A DNA stretch of 25,880 nucleotides, from the NCBI GenBank assembly GCA_016742125.1, contig JACVCM010000039.1, positions 1-25,880 on the forward strand, in the 5' to 3' direction. Shown one piece after another: positions 1-7,877 of this stretch. Both the position numbers and the translations under genes were made by a program. This DNA is from Sphingomonadaceae bacterium. Lineage in GTDB: Bacteria; Pseudomonadota; Alphaproteobacteria; Sphingomonadales; Sphingomonadaceae. Numbering within the stretch: the stretch's first letter is position 1; each line of letters starts with the position of its first letter. The notes beneath the pieces are model-generated. The model saw only the letters and a list, made by a program, of their open reading frames with translations. It ran no database searches and had not been told where the DNA came from.

Positions 1-924
1 GCACGCGTGGAGATGTTCGGGTTGTCCGCGTTGGTCTTTTCCTGGCGTGTGTGTGCCCCCGTGTTCATGGGCTACGTCCTTCCCTGGGGCCAGATGAGCT
101 TCTGGGGCGCACAGGTCATCACCGGGTTCTTCTCCGCCATACCCGTTGTCGGCGAACCCTTACGCCAATGGCTGCTCGGTGGATTTGCGCCCGATCAGGC
201 TGCGCTGAACCGCTTCTTCTCCCTACATTATCTTCTACCGTTCGTGATTGCCGGCGTCATCATTCTGCACGTCTGGGCGCTGCATATTCCGGGATCTTCC
301 AACCCGACCGGCGTTAGCGTAAAGGGTCAGCAAGATACCGTGCCATTCCATCCTTATTACACTGCGAAGGACGGGTTCGGCCTTGGCGTGTTCCTGATTA
401 TCTTTGTCGCGGTCACTTTCTTCGCGCCGAACATGCTGGGCCATCCGGACAATTATATCCCGGCAAACCCATTGTCGACGCCTGCGCATATCGTGCCTGA
501 ATGGTATTATCTGCCCTTCTACGCAATCCTGAAGGCGTTCACCGTGAACTTCGGTATACCCTTTACAGGCATCGTCCTCATCGAAGCGAAGCTGATGGGT
601 GTGCTTGCCATGTTTGGTTCGATCCTGTTGCTGTTCTTCCTGCCGTGGCTGGATACATCGCCGGTTCGTTCGGGACATTACCGGCCGCTTTTCCGCCGGT
701 TCTTCTGGTTCGGGCTTATCCCCTGCGTCATCGTCCTGGGCATTTGCGGTGCGATGCCGGCCTATACCCAGTGGGTCGTTTTGAGCCAGATTGCAGCCTG
801 CTATTATTTCGCCCATTTCTTGATCATTCTGCCGATCGTCTCGCGCATAGAACGGCCGCTTCCGCTGCCGAATTCGATTACCGAGGCGGTGACCGGCAAG
901 CCGCTCGACGTAGCGACCGCGTAA
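1..924 (+). CDS. petB: Cytochrome b of the bc1 complex (5'-truncated)
   Basis: This is the membrane subunit of ubiquinol:cytochrome c reductase (complex III), which holds both b haems and the quinol oxidation site. The reading frame is open from base 1, so the N-terminal part of the gene lies outside the window. Visible hallmarks are GYVLPWGQMSFWGA, two histidines 14 residues apart in LHYLLPFVIAGVIILHV (haem ligands of helix D), the Qo-site PEWY motif in VPEWYYLPFYAI near base 500, and several later hydrophobic helices. The stop codon is 19 bases before cytochrome c1, so the two are one operon; the Rieske gene would be expected upstream. The first 20 or so residues (about bases 10-66) do not resemble the usual helix preceding GYVLPWGQ, although the frame is kept. 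Family assignment is secure. Confidence 0.97.
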   Translation, partial: ARVEMFGLSALVFSWRVCAPVFMGYVLPWGQMSFWGAQVITGFFSAIPVVGEPLRQWLLGGFAPDQAALNRFFSLHYLLPFVIAGVIILHVWALHIPGSSNPTGVSVKGQQDTVPFHPYYTAKDGFGLGVFLIIFVAVTFFAPNMLGHPDNYIPANPLSTPAHIVPEWYYLPFYAILKAFTVNFGIPFTGIVLIEAKLMGVLAMFGSILLLFFLPWLDTSPVRSGHYRPLFRRFFWFGLIPCVIVLGICGAMPAYTQWVVLSQIAACYYFAHFLIILPIVSRIERPLPLPNSITEAVTGKPLDVATA

Positions 925-943
925 AACAGGGAAAGCACACATC

Positions 944-1789
944 ATGGTTCGTCTAATTGCTTTTTTGGTGGGCGTGTTTTTCAGCGGCATGCTGCTGCTC
1001 GGCCTTGCCGACACCGTCATCGGTGCGATCAAGGAACCTGCGGAGCCGACCGCCGAGCATGAATTTCACAAAAAACCTCTGGCAGAGAAATTCACCTTCG
1101 ACGGTCCTTTCGGAAAATATGACAAGGGCCAGCTGCAGCGCGGGCTGAAGGTATATTCCGAGGTTTGTGCCGCATGTCACAGCATGAAGCTCGTGGCGTT
1201 CCGCGATTTTGCCGCGCTCGGCTACAATGAGGACGAGGTCAAGGCGATTGCCAAAGGCTGGAAAATCGAAGTGCCCACAATCAACCCGGACACCGGTGAA
1301 CCTGCAACTCGCCCGGGCATTCCAGCCGACAAGTTGCCGTCGCCATTCGCCAACGACGTTGCCGCGCGTGCCGCAAACAACAACGCCCTTCCGCCAGACC
1401 TTTCGCTGATGGCCAAGGCCCGCGCCAATGGCCCCGCGTACATCTACTCGCTGCTGACCGGCTATGAAGAGACGCAGCCCGCCGAATTGCTCAAGCAATT
1501 CCCGGATGCGGCGACGCCAGCGGGCCTGTACTACAATCCCTATTTTGCCAACCTCAACATCGCTATGGCGCCGCCGCTCAACAGCGACGATCAAGTGACC
1601 TACGACGACGGTACCAAGGCGACCAAGGCCCAAATGGCCAAGGACGTGGCCGCATTCCTGACATGGGCTGCAGAGCCGAAGATGGAAAACCGCAAAAGTG
1701 CCGGCTGGGCTGCCCTTGGCTTCCTTCTGATCTTCACGGTGCTGACGTGGATGTCCTACAAGGCCATCTGGGCTGACAAGAAACATTGA
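944..1789 (+). CDS. petC: Cytochrome c1 of the bc1 complex
   Basis: This is the 281-residue haem-c subunit of complex III, which takes electrons from the Rieske protein and passes them to soluble or membrane cytochrome c on the periplasmic side. An N-terminal hydrophobic segment (residues about 3-27) serves as signal sequence. The haem-binding motif CAACH lies at residues 75-79 and the axial methionine is in NIAMAPPL (M208). A C-terminal membrane anchor (about 258-275) is followed by a short basic tail, as in the family. It follows cytochrome b by 19 bases and is closed by a strong hairpin terminator at 1817-1843, so it is the last gene of the bc1 operon. No oddities were seen. Confidence 0.97.
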   Translation: MVRLIAFLVGVFFSGMLLLGLADTVIGAIKEPAEPTAEHEFHKKPLAEKFTFDGPFGKYDKGQLQRGLKVYSEVCAACHSMKLVAFRDFAALGYNEDEVKAIAKGWKIEVPTINPDTGEPATRPGIPADKLPSPFANDVAARAANNNALPPDLSLMAKARANGPAYIYSLLTGYEETQPAELLKQFPDAATPAGLYYNPYFANLNIAMAPPLNSDDQVTYDDGTKATKAQMAKDVAAFLTWAAEPKMENRKSAGWAALGFLLIFTVLTWMSYKAIWADKKH

Positions 1790-1816
1790 TTGCTTCACTC
1801 GACACAAAGAGGAAAC

Positions 1817-1843
1817 GGGCCGCTTTTGCGGCCCTTTCTTTTT
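1817..1843 (+). terminator. Rho-independent terminator of the bc1 operon
   Basis: A perfect 7-bp stem, GGGCCGC (1817-1823) paired with GCGGCCC (1828-1834), has a TTTT loop and is followed by TTTCTTTTT. It starts 28 bases after the petC stop and faces the plus strand. Confidence 0.9.
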
Positions 1844-1901
1844 CAATCGAGACGTTGACGCACCTTTCGCTTGGTGGCAATAGCGGCGGCGTTCGCGATG
1901 A

Positions 1902-1975
1902 GCGGGTATAGCATAGTGGTAATGCTCTAGCCTTCCAAGCTAGCTAGAGGGGTTCGATTCCCCTTACCCGCTCCA
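1902..1975 (+). tRNA. tRNA-Gly (anticodon TCC)
   Basis: A 74-base tRNA that folds completely. The acceptor stem GCGGGTA pairs with TACCCGC, the D arm is GCAT/ATGC, and the anticodon stem CTAGC/GCTAG carries the loop CTTCCAA (anticodon TCC, reading GGA glycine codons). The variable loop is CTAG, the T arm AGGGG/CCCCT has loop TTCGATT, the discriminator is T, and the 3' CCA is encoded. All stems are perfectly paired. It lies alone between the bc1 terminator and the EF-hand gene; no integrase or repeated 3' end was seen nearby. Confidence 0.97.
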
Positions 1976-1980
1976 AAACT

Positions 1981-1994
1981 TTCACCGCGGTGAA
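1981..1994. promoter_or_regulatory. 14-base perfect palindrome after tRNA-Gly
   Basis: TTCACCGCGGTGAA is its own reverse complement and starts 5 bases after the tRNA CCA end. It could be an operator for the EF-hand gene. Alternatively, using the overlapping hairpin CCGCG-GTGAA-CGCGG followed by AACCTTTTT, it could be a weak terminator for the tRNA. The sequence does not decide between these. Confidence 0.35.
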
Positions 1995-2033
1995 CGCGGA
2001 ACCTTTTTGATACAATTTGCGACAAAGCAGCCT

Positions 2034-2063
2034 TTGCGCTGACAAATCCGTGCGACATATTAT
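2034..2063 (+). promoter_or_regulatory. Possible promoter of the EF-hand gene
   Basis: TTGCGC (2034-2039) and TATTAT (2058-2063) are separated by 18 bases, about 57 bases before the ATG at 2120. The -10 box is good but the -35 box is poor, so this is a weak prediction from pattern alone. Confidence 0.25.
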
Positions 2064-2119
2064 TCCCATAAGCTTTCCATCCGGCACCCCCGCCGGTCGA
2101 CAGATACAGGGATAAGAAC

Positions 2120-2689
2120 ATGACCAAAGCGAAAATCATGGCCGGTCTGCTTGCAGTTGCGGGCGTATCGGCCGGGCTTTATGCCGCACCTGGAATGAAA
2201 GCCGACGCAGATGGTAACAAGATTGTTACCAATGCCGAAGCTATGGCAGCAGCCGATGCACGATTTGCAAAGATGGACACCAATTCGGACGGCGTGCTGA
2301 ATCAAGTCGACAAAGCTGCGAAAATCAAATTGCGCTTTGCCGAAATCGATACCGACAAGAATGGCGCGATTAGCGAAGCTGAATTTGTCGCAGCCCATGA
2401 AGCGCGGGCCGACAAGCGCGAAGACCGTCGCGAAAAGCGTATTGGACGTAGTGGATCTGAAGGTGAGATGGGTCGCCATGGCGGCGGCATGAGGATGATG
2501 GCCATGGCCGACACAAATGGCGACAAGGCCATTTCCCAGAGCGAATTCCGCGCAGCTGCAGAGGCCCGGTTTGCCAGGGTTGACACCAATGGTGATGGAA
2601 CAATATCGCCTGAAGAGCGTAAAATACAGCGTGGCAAGTGGGGTGAACGCAATGGTTCATCTCCCCCTGTGACACCCGACGCAGGCTAA
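2120..2689 (+). CDS. Exported EF-hand (calcium-binding) protein
   Basis: A 189-residue protein with an N-terminal hydrophobic signal sequence (residues about 5-23, possible cleavage after YAA), so it is probably periplasmic. Four canonical EF-hand loops are visible at residues 53-64 (DTNSDGVLNQVD), 77-88 (DTDKNGAISEAE), 131-142 (DTNGDKAISQSE) and 155-166 (DTNGDGTISPEE). A fifth, degenerate loop may sit at 29-40. Between the two EF-hand pairs is a charged Arg/Glu/Lys-rich stretch (about 96-110) followed by a Gly/Met segment (about 115-129). Calcium binding follows from the family; the physiological role is unknown. The gene is monocistronic, ending in a terminator at 2744-2786, and lies 129 bases upstream of a two-component pair. 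It could be a calcium buffer or a sensor partner. Confidence 0.88.
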   Translation: MTKAKIMAGLLAVAGVSAGLYAAPGMKADADGNKIVTNAEAMAAADARFAKMDTNSDGVLNQVDKAAKIKLRFAEIDTDKNGAISEAEFVAAHEARADKREDRREKRIGRSGSEGEMGRHGGGMRMMAMADTNGDKAISQSEFRAAAEARFARVDTNGDGTISPEERKIQRGKWGERNGSSPPVTPDAG

Positions 2690-2743
2690 CGAGCTTTGCT
2701 GGCGCGGTCTTTTCCCCTCCCCTTTGAGACCGTGTCGAAACTG

Positions 2744-2786
2744 GGCCGGAGGAGTTTCCCCTCCCTTCTCCTCCGGCCTTTTTCTT
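2744..2786 (+). terminator. Rho-independent terminator after the EF-hand gene
   Basis: A perfect 11-bp stem, GGCCGGAGGAG (2744-2754) with CTCCTCCGGCC (2768-2778), has a 13-base loop and is followed by TTTTTCTT. It separates the EF-hand gene from the response regulator, so the two are probably transcribed separately or only by read-through. Confidence 0.88.
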
Positions 2787-2818
2787 GCTTGTGAAGCAAT
2801 TTTTGCAGAAGAGCAGAT

Positions 2819-3538
2819 ATGAACAAGTCGCGGCCTCACCTTTTGCTTGTCGATGACGAAGCTTCAATCCGCGACCCCCTGAGCAAATATCTGGACCGGC
2901 AGGGATTTCGCGTCAGCGATGCTGCGGATGCGTCGACTGCACGCTCCATATTGCTATCCTATGATATCGATCTGGTTCTTCTCGACATCATGATGCCGGG
3001 GGAGGATGGCCTGAGCCTGTGCCGCCATATTTCGGCAAATAATGGGCCCCCGGTCATATTGCTGACAGCCCGGTCCGAGGAAACGGACCGCATCATTGGT
3101 CTTGAAATCGGCGCGGACGATTATGTGGTTAAGCCGTTCTCTCCGCGCGAGCTGGTTGCACGCGTCAAGGTTGTGCTCCGTCGAGTTTCATCCGGTGCTC
3201 CAAAGAGTGACAAGATGGGAGAAAGCTACATCTTTGCGGGTTGGACGCTGAACAGCGCAGAACAGACCTTGCATGACCCGGACGGTGTCCTCGTTCCGCT
3301 GTCGTCTGGCGAACACAGGATGCTTGAAGCACTGGTAACGCGCGCGGGTCAGGTGTTGACGCGGGATCAGTTGCTTGACCTGACGCGGGGTCGTGAGGGC
3401 GGCCCCTTCGATCGGGCGATTGACAATCAGGTTAGCCGGCTGCGACGCAAGATCGAGGCCGACGCAAAGGACCCACAGCATATCAAGACTATCTGGGGGG
3501 GCGGCTATCGCTTTTCCACCGAGGTTAAGCGGCTATGA
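2819..3538 (+). CDS. OmpR/PhoB-family response regulator
   Basis: A 239-residue DNA-binding response regulator. The receiver domain (residues about 6-118) has the acidic pair D12/D13, phospho-acceptor D56 in LLDIMMPGEDG, the conserved T83 and K105 in VVKPFSPREL. The C-terminal winged-helix domain (about 135-237) shows the family run LSSGEHRMLEAL, QVLTRDQLLDL, IDNQVSRLRRKIEAD and TIWGGGYRF. It ends by a 4-base overlap with the histidine kinase start (ATGA), so the pair is translationally coupled. It resembles the OmpR/RstA branch; the target genes cannot be named. The neighbouring EF-hand gene and the divergent SleB hydrolase are candidates by proximity only. Confidence 0.95.
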   Translation: MNKSRPHLLLVDDEASIRDPLSKYLDRQGFRVSDAADASTARSILLSYDIDLVLLDIMMPGEDGLSLCRHISANNGPPVILLTARSEETDRIIGLEIGADDYVVKPFSPRELVARVKVVLRRVSSGAPKSDKMGESYIFAGWTLNSAEQTLHDPDGVLVPLSSGEHRMLEALVTRAGQVLTRDQLLDLTRGREGGPFDRAIDNQVSRLRRKIEADAKDPQHIKTIWGGGYRFSTEVKRL

Positions 3539-4962
3539 AAGGCTTTGGGGGCATCCGTATCTGGCCGCGAAGCCTTTATGCGCAGATCTTGCTCGTTGCC
3601 GCATCAGCGTTGCTGGTGGCGCAGGGTATCAATAGCGCATGGTTGCTAGCAGGAACGCGCAATCGCGCCATTGCGGAAACGTCGGCGATGGTCGTCAGCC
3701 GGGTTGCCAACCAGATTGAACGCCAGCAAGCGACGGGGACTCCGGTCGGCGCCGCCGATTGGTGGGGCGCCCGTCAACAACGCGGTTCGGAAAGACAACG
3801 TCGGCGTCCACCTGCCGTGGCAATCTCTCTGGGCGCGACGCCAGTCCAAATCGTGCGTGCAGAAGTGCAGGATGACCTGTCCGAACGGGCACAGGAATTT
3901 CTTCGCCAGAGCGGTATCGATCTTTCCGGCATCCGCATCTCTGTTGTGTCGGTCAATTTGTTACCGCGTGCACTTCGCGATCCCCAGTTACAGCGGTGGC
4001 AGGCCGCCCGGTTTCGAAACCCGGACAGGCCTTTGCCGCACAAAGCAGTGCTGTTGTCGGCACGTCTGCCAGACGGCCAATGGGTAAATGCCGCAGGTCT
4101 GGTGCGCCCCAATGAAAATGCTTCCCTTTTTGCATTGTTGTTGCAGACGTTCACATTGTTCATTGCGGTCATGATTCCGCTTGCACTGGTTGCGCACCGC
4201 ATTGCGAAGCCGCTTTCGAAACTGACTGATCGGGTGCAACAAGTGGGTTTGGCAGGCGAAATCGAGCCGCTAACGGCCCAAGGGCCCGAAGACGTGAAGC
4301 ATTTGATTGATGCGTTCAATGCGATGCATTCGCGCGTGTCCAACTTGCTGGGTGAAAAAGATGTCATGCTCGGCGCTATCGGACATGATCTCAAAACTCC
4401 CCTTGCCGCCCTGCGTGTTCGCATAGAGTCGGTTGAGGATGATGATGAGCGCGAGAAAATGGCAGCCACGATCGATGAGATGGTCACCATCCTCGACGAC
4501 ATACTGACGCTGGCGCGCCTGGGAAAATCGGGAGAGGCGTTACAGTCGGTCGACATCGGCGCATTGGTGGAATCGGTGTCAGATGAATATGAAGCGGCGA
4601 CCTTTGACGCGAGTGGCATTCGGGTGATTGCCAATGTGCGTCCCGTTCTGCTGCGCCGGGCGTTACGCAACATCGTCGGAAACGCCATTACCTACGGCCA
4701 GGTTGCCAATGTCGCTATTGCCGAGGCGCCCGGTCATGTCGAAATCATCGTCGACGATAGGGGCCCGGGCATCGATCCCGACATGATCGAAAGCATGTTC
4801 GAACCTTTCACCCGTGCCGAGAAATCGCGCAGTCGCGCAACGGGCGGATCGGGCCTTGGTCTGACAATCGCCCGCGCCATAACCCGCGCGCACGGCGGAG
4901 ACGTCATCCTGCAAAATCGCAGTACCGGCGGGCTTCGGGCAATATTGTCGTTTCGAAGATAA
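3535..4962 (+). CDS. Membrane sensor histidine kinase
   Basis: A 475-residue inner-membrane kinase paired with the preceding regulator. A first membrane segment (about 15-42) and a second (about 196-222) bracket a periplasmic domain of about 150 residues that I do not recognise. A HAMP linker follows (about 223-275). The HisKA domain has GHDLKTPLAALRVRIE with phospho-acceptor H284. The ATPase domain has the N box RNIVGNAITYG (N379, N383), G1 DDRGPGID (from D407), F box FEPFTR and G2 GGSGLGLTIA (from G437). All kinase motifs are intact. The periplasmic part has a basic stretch near residues 79-92 and no obvious metal-binding cluster, so the stimulus is unknown. Architecture is of the EnvZ/RstB/CusS type. 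Confidence 0.95.
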   Translation: MKGFGGIRIWPRSLYAQILLVAASALLVAQGINSAWLLAGTRNRAIAETSAMVVSRVANQIERQQATGTPVGAADWWGARQQRGSERQRRRPPAVAISLGATPVQIVRAEVQDDLSERAQEFLRQSGIDLSGIRISVVSVNLLPRALRDPQLQRWQAARFRNPDRPLPHKAVLLSARLPDGQWVNAAGLVRPNENASLFALLLQTFTLFIAVMIPLALVAHRIAKPLSKLTDRVQQVGLAGEIEPLTAQGPEDVKHLIDAFNAMHSRVSNLLGEKDVMLGAIGHDLKTPLAALRVRIESVEDDDEREKMAATIDEMVTILDDILTLARLGKSGEALQSVDIGALVESVSDEYEAATFDASGIRVIANVRPVLLRRALRNIVGNAITYGQVANVAIAEAPGHVEIIVDDRGPGIDPDMIESMFEPFTRAEKSRSRATGGSGLGLTIARAITRAHGGDVILQNRSTGGLRAILSFRR

Positions 4963-5155
4963 CAAACCGGCCCCCGGAAGCGTGGATGTGGGACCGCATC
5001 CGGAGGCCGATGTCTTCGAGCCTAGCGGATCGTACCGCCAACCTCTGCAAACCGCGCAGACTGCCATTTCAGATGGACCAGTATCGCAGCTTTCGCTGCT
5101 CAAGAAAGGCGGTCCAGCCGGTCTGGTTATGAGAACGACCGGAGTTGGCAGTTAT

Positions 5156-6337
5156 TTAGCCGGTTGGCTGTGCTTTCCAGGTTCCGCTGTTTTGAAACTC
5201 TGGCCTGATATCCGTTGCCTGTGGCAACCGCTGACCACCGTAGGCCGCGTCGCCACCAGCCTTGCGCGCTTCGCGAGAATAGTCCGGTGTGGAATAGCTA
5301 ATGGCAGCGCGCTGGCGCACAGGCGCGATGTCGACATAGGGTGAAGGTAGCGCAATGGCCGAAGCGGCGCGTGCTTCCTCCTCCGCCTTCAATCGCGCGG
5401 CAGCGAATTCTTTCTCATAGCGCTGCTGGAGCTGGATAGGATCTAGATTGTCAGCGGGTAACGGTGTCCACACCCTGGCTTTCGGTCCCGGAAACGGCTC
5501 ACGCCCGGCGTAGCTGCGGAAAAAAGCCGACGGTCGTCCGGCGCTGCCCTTCCAGCTGTAAAACCGGTGAGCGCCGATTGTCCCGATGAAATTCAAACTG
5601 GGTGCCCAATAGGGATAGACATAGGTTGCATGATAATGCGTCGCCATCCCCACGGGTGCGTACACCGATCCCGCCAAAGCCTGGGCCGCAACCCTTTGCG
5701 CCCGAAGCCATGATGCGCGGGCCGGAATACGGGCCATCGAGCCGTCGCAGCTATAGCTAAACTGGCAGCCCGTCGCGCGTTCGGAGCCCTGATAAATCAC
5801 GCCGCAAACGCTGTTGGGATAGGTGGGATGCCGCATCCGGTTCAGGATCACCTGCGCCACTGCGCGCTGCCCTGCGTCCGGCTCATTGGCGGCTTCATAA
5901 TAGATCGCGTCAGTCAGGCATTTTAGCGCGCGGCTGTGTTCGACCGTGCCAGCGCGCATTGCGAAAGGGCGGGCCGCAGCTCCGACCGATTCACCGACCA
6001 GAGCTGCCAGATCTCCTTGGCCAGGTTCGACCGTGACGGGCGGAATCGTATAGTTCTGATCGAGATAGAAAAATGCGGAGCCGGGGAAATTTTCGCTAGG
6101 ATATTCGGCATCCCACTTCAACATGCTGCTAGCGGGTTTAACATCGCCTTTGCCGAAGGGAGCAATTTGTGCAACCGAGGGCGCAATGGCCAACAACGCA
6201 AAGGCAAGCAGTACCAGAATGATCTCGCGCGTCCCGATAAGGCGCGGCCGGGCCGGTTTGCGGTCGGACCGTGTCCTCGGCGTCATCGCTTCATTGATAT
6301 TCTCGTGTATCATCGCGCGCTTTGCAGGGAATCCCAT
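5156..6337 (-). CDS. Membrane-anchored SleB-type cell wall hydrolase
   Basis: A 393-residue protein with a basic N terminus, one membrane segment (residues about 38-55) and a periplasmic Hydrolase_2/SleB domain at about 138-245, giving peptidoglycan-degrading activity by family. The domain core is visible as LTDAIYYEAANEP (candidate catalytic glutamate E148), AVAQVILNRMRHPTYP, CGVIYQG and CQFSYSCDG, with cysteines C140, C178, C191 and C197 that may form disulfides. The C-terminal 100 residues include an acidic/Ala-rich helix and look disordered. In-frame starts also exist at 6313 and 6286; none of the three has a convincing ribosome-binding site, and the shortest (MTPRTRSD) would still include the anchor. 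It is transcribed towards the histidine kinase gene and divergently from trmL. Confidence 0.9.
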   Translation of the reverse strand: MGFPAKRAMIHENINEAMTPRTRSDRKPARPRLIGTREIILVLLAFALLAIAPSVAQIAPFGKGDVKPASSMLKWDAEYPSENFPGSAFFYLDQNYTIPPVTVEPGQGDLAALVGESVGAAARPFAMRAGTVEHSRALKCLTDAIYYEAANEPDAGQRAVAQVILNRMRHPTYPNSVCGVIYQGSERATGCQFSYSCDGSMARIPARASWLRAQRVAAQALAGSVYAPVGMATHYHATYVYPYWAPSLNFIGTIGAHRFYSWKGSAGRPSAFFRSYAGREPFPGPKARVWTPLPADNLDPIQLQQRYEKEFAAARLKAEEEARAASAIALPSPYVDIAPVRQRAAISYSTPDYSREARKAGGDAAYGGQRLPQATDIRPEFQNSGTWKAQPTG

Positions 6338-6555
6338 GACTACATGAAACGCCCCGATACACTAAAGTTATACCACCCGCGCCGCCGATTTTCGGCATGT
6401 GCCAGCTTGGGACGGCGTACCGATCGAATGTTAAAAACTACAAATTTCAATGTTATTACAGTAGATTATGGATGTATCCGGACCACCATTTTTGGCGCGA
6501 GTGAACGGAAGCAGTCCACCGATCTGAATAACTTTGGTTAACCACAAGGATGCCC

Positions 6556-7017
6556 ATGCGAATTGCCTTGTACCAACCCGATATCGCCGGAAATGTGGGG
6601 GCGGTTTTGCGCACGGCCGCCTGCCTCGCAGTGCCCTGCGACATCATCGAACCATGTGGTTTTGCCTTTTCCGAGCGCGCGCTGAAAAGGTCTGGAATGG
6701 ATTATGCTGCACAGGCAGATATTCGTCGACACGCGGATTGGGCATCGTTTCTCGCGTCCCTGAAAAAGGAGCGTATCGTGCTGATGTCCAGCAAGGCATC
6801 GACGCCCTTGCCGCGTTTCACGTTTCGGCCGGACGATGTGATATTGATGGGATCTGAAAGCAGCGGCGCTCCGGTCGAGGTGCACGAGCGCGCCGATGCC
6901 CGGGTGTATATTCCGATGGCGCCTGGATTTCGGTCCTTGAACATTTCGGTCTCGGCTGGCATCGCGTTGGCAGAGGGGTTAAGACAGACCCAGCAATTTC
7001 CGGGAGTAACCATGTGA
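6556..7017 (+). CDS. trmL: tRNA (cytidine(34)-2'-O)-methyltransferase
   Basis: A SPOUT-fold methyltransferase of about 153 residues that methylates the wobble ribose of tRNA-Leu isoacceptors. The start RIALYQPDIAGNVGAVLRTA matches the TrmL N terminus, followed by IIEPCGFAFSERALKRSGMDY. The SAM-binding knot appears as DVILMGSESSGAP and RVYIPMAPGFRSLNISVSAG. I prefer ATG 6556 because AAGGA (6546-6550) sits 5 bases upstream; an ATG at 6550 would overlap that site. It opens a six-gene run and overlaps hemF by 4 bases. A divergent intergenic region of about 210 bases separates it from the hydrolase gene and must hold its promoter; I found no clear consensus boxes there. Confidence 0.94.
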   Translation: MRIALYQPDIAGNVGAVLRTAACLAVPCDIIEPCGFAFSERALKRSGMDYAAQADIRRHADWASFLASLKKERIVLMSSKASTPLPRFTFRPDDVILMGSESSGAPVEVHERADARVYIPMAPGFRSLNISVSAGIALAEGLRQTQQFPGVTM

Positions 7018-7871
7018 CCCTGTCCCTCGACACACGCCAGCAGGCAGCTCGCGAGTGGTTTGAATCATTGCGAGACCAAATTTGTTCTGCGTTCGAAGCG
7101 ATAGAGCGTGAGGCAGGTTCAGACGCATCGTTTGACTATCTGCCATGGGACCGACTAGACCACGACGGGTCGCCGGGTGGTGGCGGTGTTCGCGGTGTGA
7201 TGAAAGGCAAGGTTTTCGAAAAGGTTGGCGTCAATGTTTCGACGGTCGGCGGAAGCTTCAACCCCGAATTTGCCAAGACAATCCACGGCGCAGCCGAAGA
7301 CCCCAATTTCTTTGCAACGGGGATCAGCCTGGTTGCACATATGGCCAATCCACATGTGCCCGCTGTCCACATGAATACACGCTATCTGGTCACAACGAAA
7401 AGCTGGTTTGGCGGCGGCGCAGATTTGAACCCGCCCATTCCCTATGAAGAGGACACGGCTGACTTCCATGCCTGCCTGCGCGCTGCATGTGCACCTTATG
7501 GACCCGACGTCTACGAACGTTACCGGGCATGGGCGGAAGAGTACTTCTGGATACCGCATCGCGGCGTCCACCGCGGCGTCGGCGGTATTTTCTACGACCA
7601 TCTGGAAAACAGCAGCGATGTTATATTCGAACAGAATTTTGCACTGACACGAAGCGTGGGGGAAGCCTTTCTCGAAATCTTCCCCAAGCTGGTGCGCCGG
7701 AGGATGAACCAGCCCTTCACCGAGGAGGAAAAACAGGCGCAGCGGCGCTGGCGCGGGCTCTATGCGGAATTCAATCTGGTCTATGACCGCGGGACCACAT
7801 TCGGTCTGAAAACCGGTGGCAATGTCGACGCCATCCTTATGAGTCTGCCTCCGGAAGTCGTTTGGGACTGA
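7014..7871 (+). CDS. hemF: Oxygen-dependent coproporphyrinogen III oxidase
   Basis: A 285-residue enzyme converting coproporphyrinogen III to protoporphyrinogen IX with O2, in the cytoplasmic haem pathway. Hallmarks are GGGGVRGVMKGKVFEKVGVN-type residues near 58-78, VPAVHMNTRY, SWFGGGADLNPP (about 130-141) and RGVGGIFYDHL (about 186-196). Near the C terminus are YDRGTTFGLKTGGN and ILMSLPPEV. Length is normal for the family. The start is a GTG that overlaps the trmL stop (GTGA), so its translation is probably coupled to trmL. It depends on oxygen, consistent with an aerobe using the bc1 complex at the start of the window. Confidence 0.97.
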   Translation: MTLSLDTRQQAAREWFESLRDQICSAFEAIEREAGSDASFDYLPWDRLDHDGSPGGGGVRGVMKGKVFEKVGVNVSTVGGSFNPEFAKTIHGAAEDPNFFATGISLVAHMANPHVPAVHMNTRYLVTTKSWFGGGADLNPPIPYEEDTADFHACLRAACAPYGPDVYERYRAWAEEYFWIPHRGVHRGVGGIFYDHLENSSDVIFEQNFALTRSVGEAFLEIFPKLVRRRMNQPFTEEEKQAQRRWRGLYAEFNLVYDRGTTFGLKTGGNVDAILMSLPPEVVWD

Positions 7872-7877
7872 GCTTTC

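Noticed and set aside
235..1032. 265-codon open frame opposite cytochrome b
   Set aside because: A shadow of cytochrome b; the translation is Arg/Gln-rich without any domain and crosses into petC.
953..1846. Long open frame on the minus strand opposite cytochrome c1
   Set aside because: It has no recognisable domain and is explained by the codon bias of the strongly supported petC gene on the other strand. It also runs through the terminator.
1902..1975. tRNA-Gly as an integration site for a mobile element
   Set aside because: No integrase, no repeated tRNA 3' end and no change in gene content downstream were seen.
3774..4688. 304-codon open frame opposite the histidine kinase
   Set aside because: Antisense to conserved kinase motifs; low-complexity Ser/Arg-rich product with no ribosome-binding site.
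4963..5155. Search for a small gene or terminator between the kinase and hydrolase stops
   Set aside because: About 190 bases with only short imperfect inverted repeats and no U-run; nothing could be supported.
5936..6541. 201-codon plus-strand open frame opposite the start of the SleB hydrolase
   Set aside because: The composition is typical of an antisense shadow, and the minus-strand hydrolase has signal anchor and catalytic motifs.
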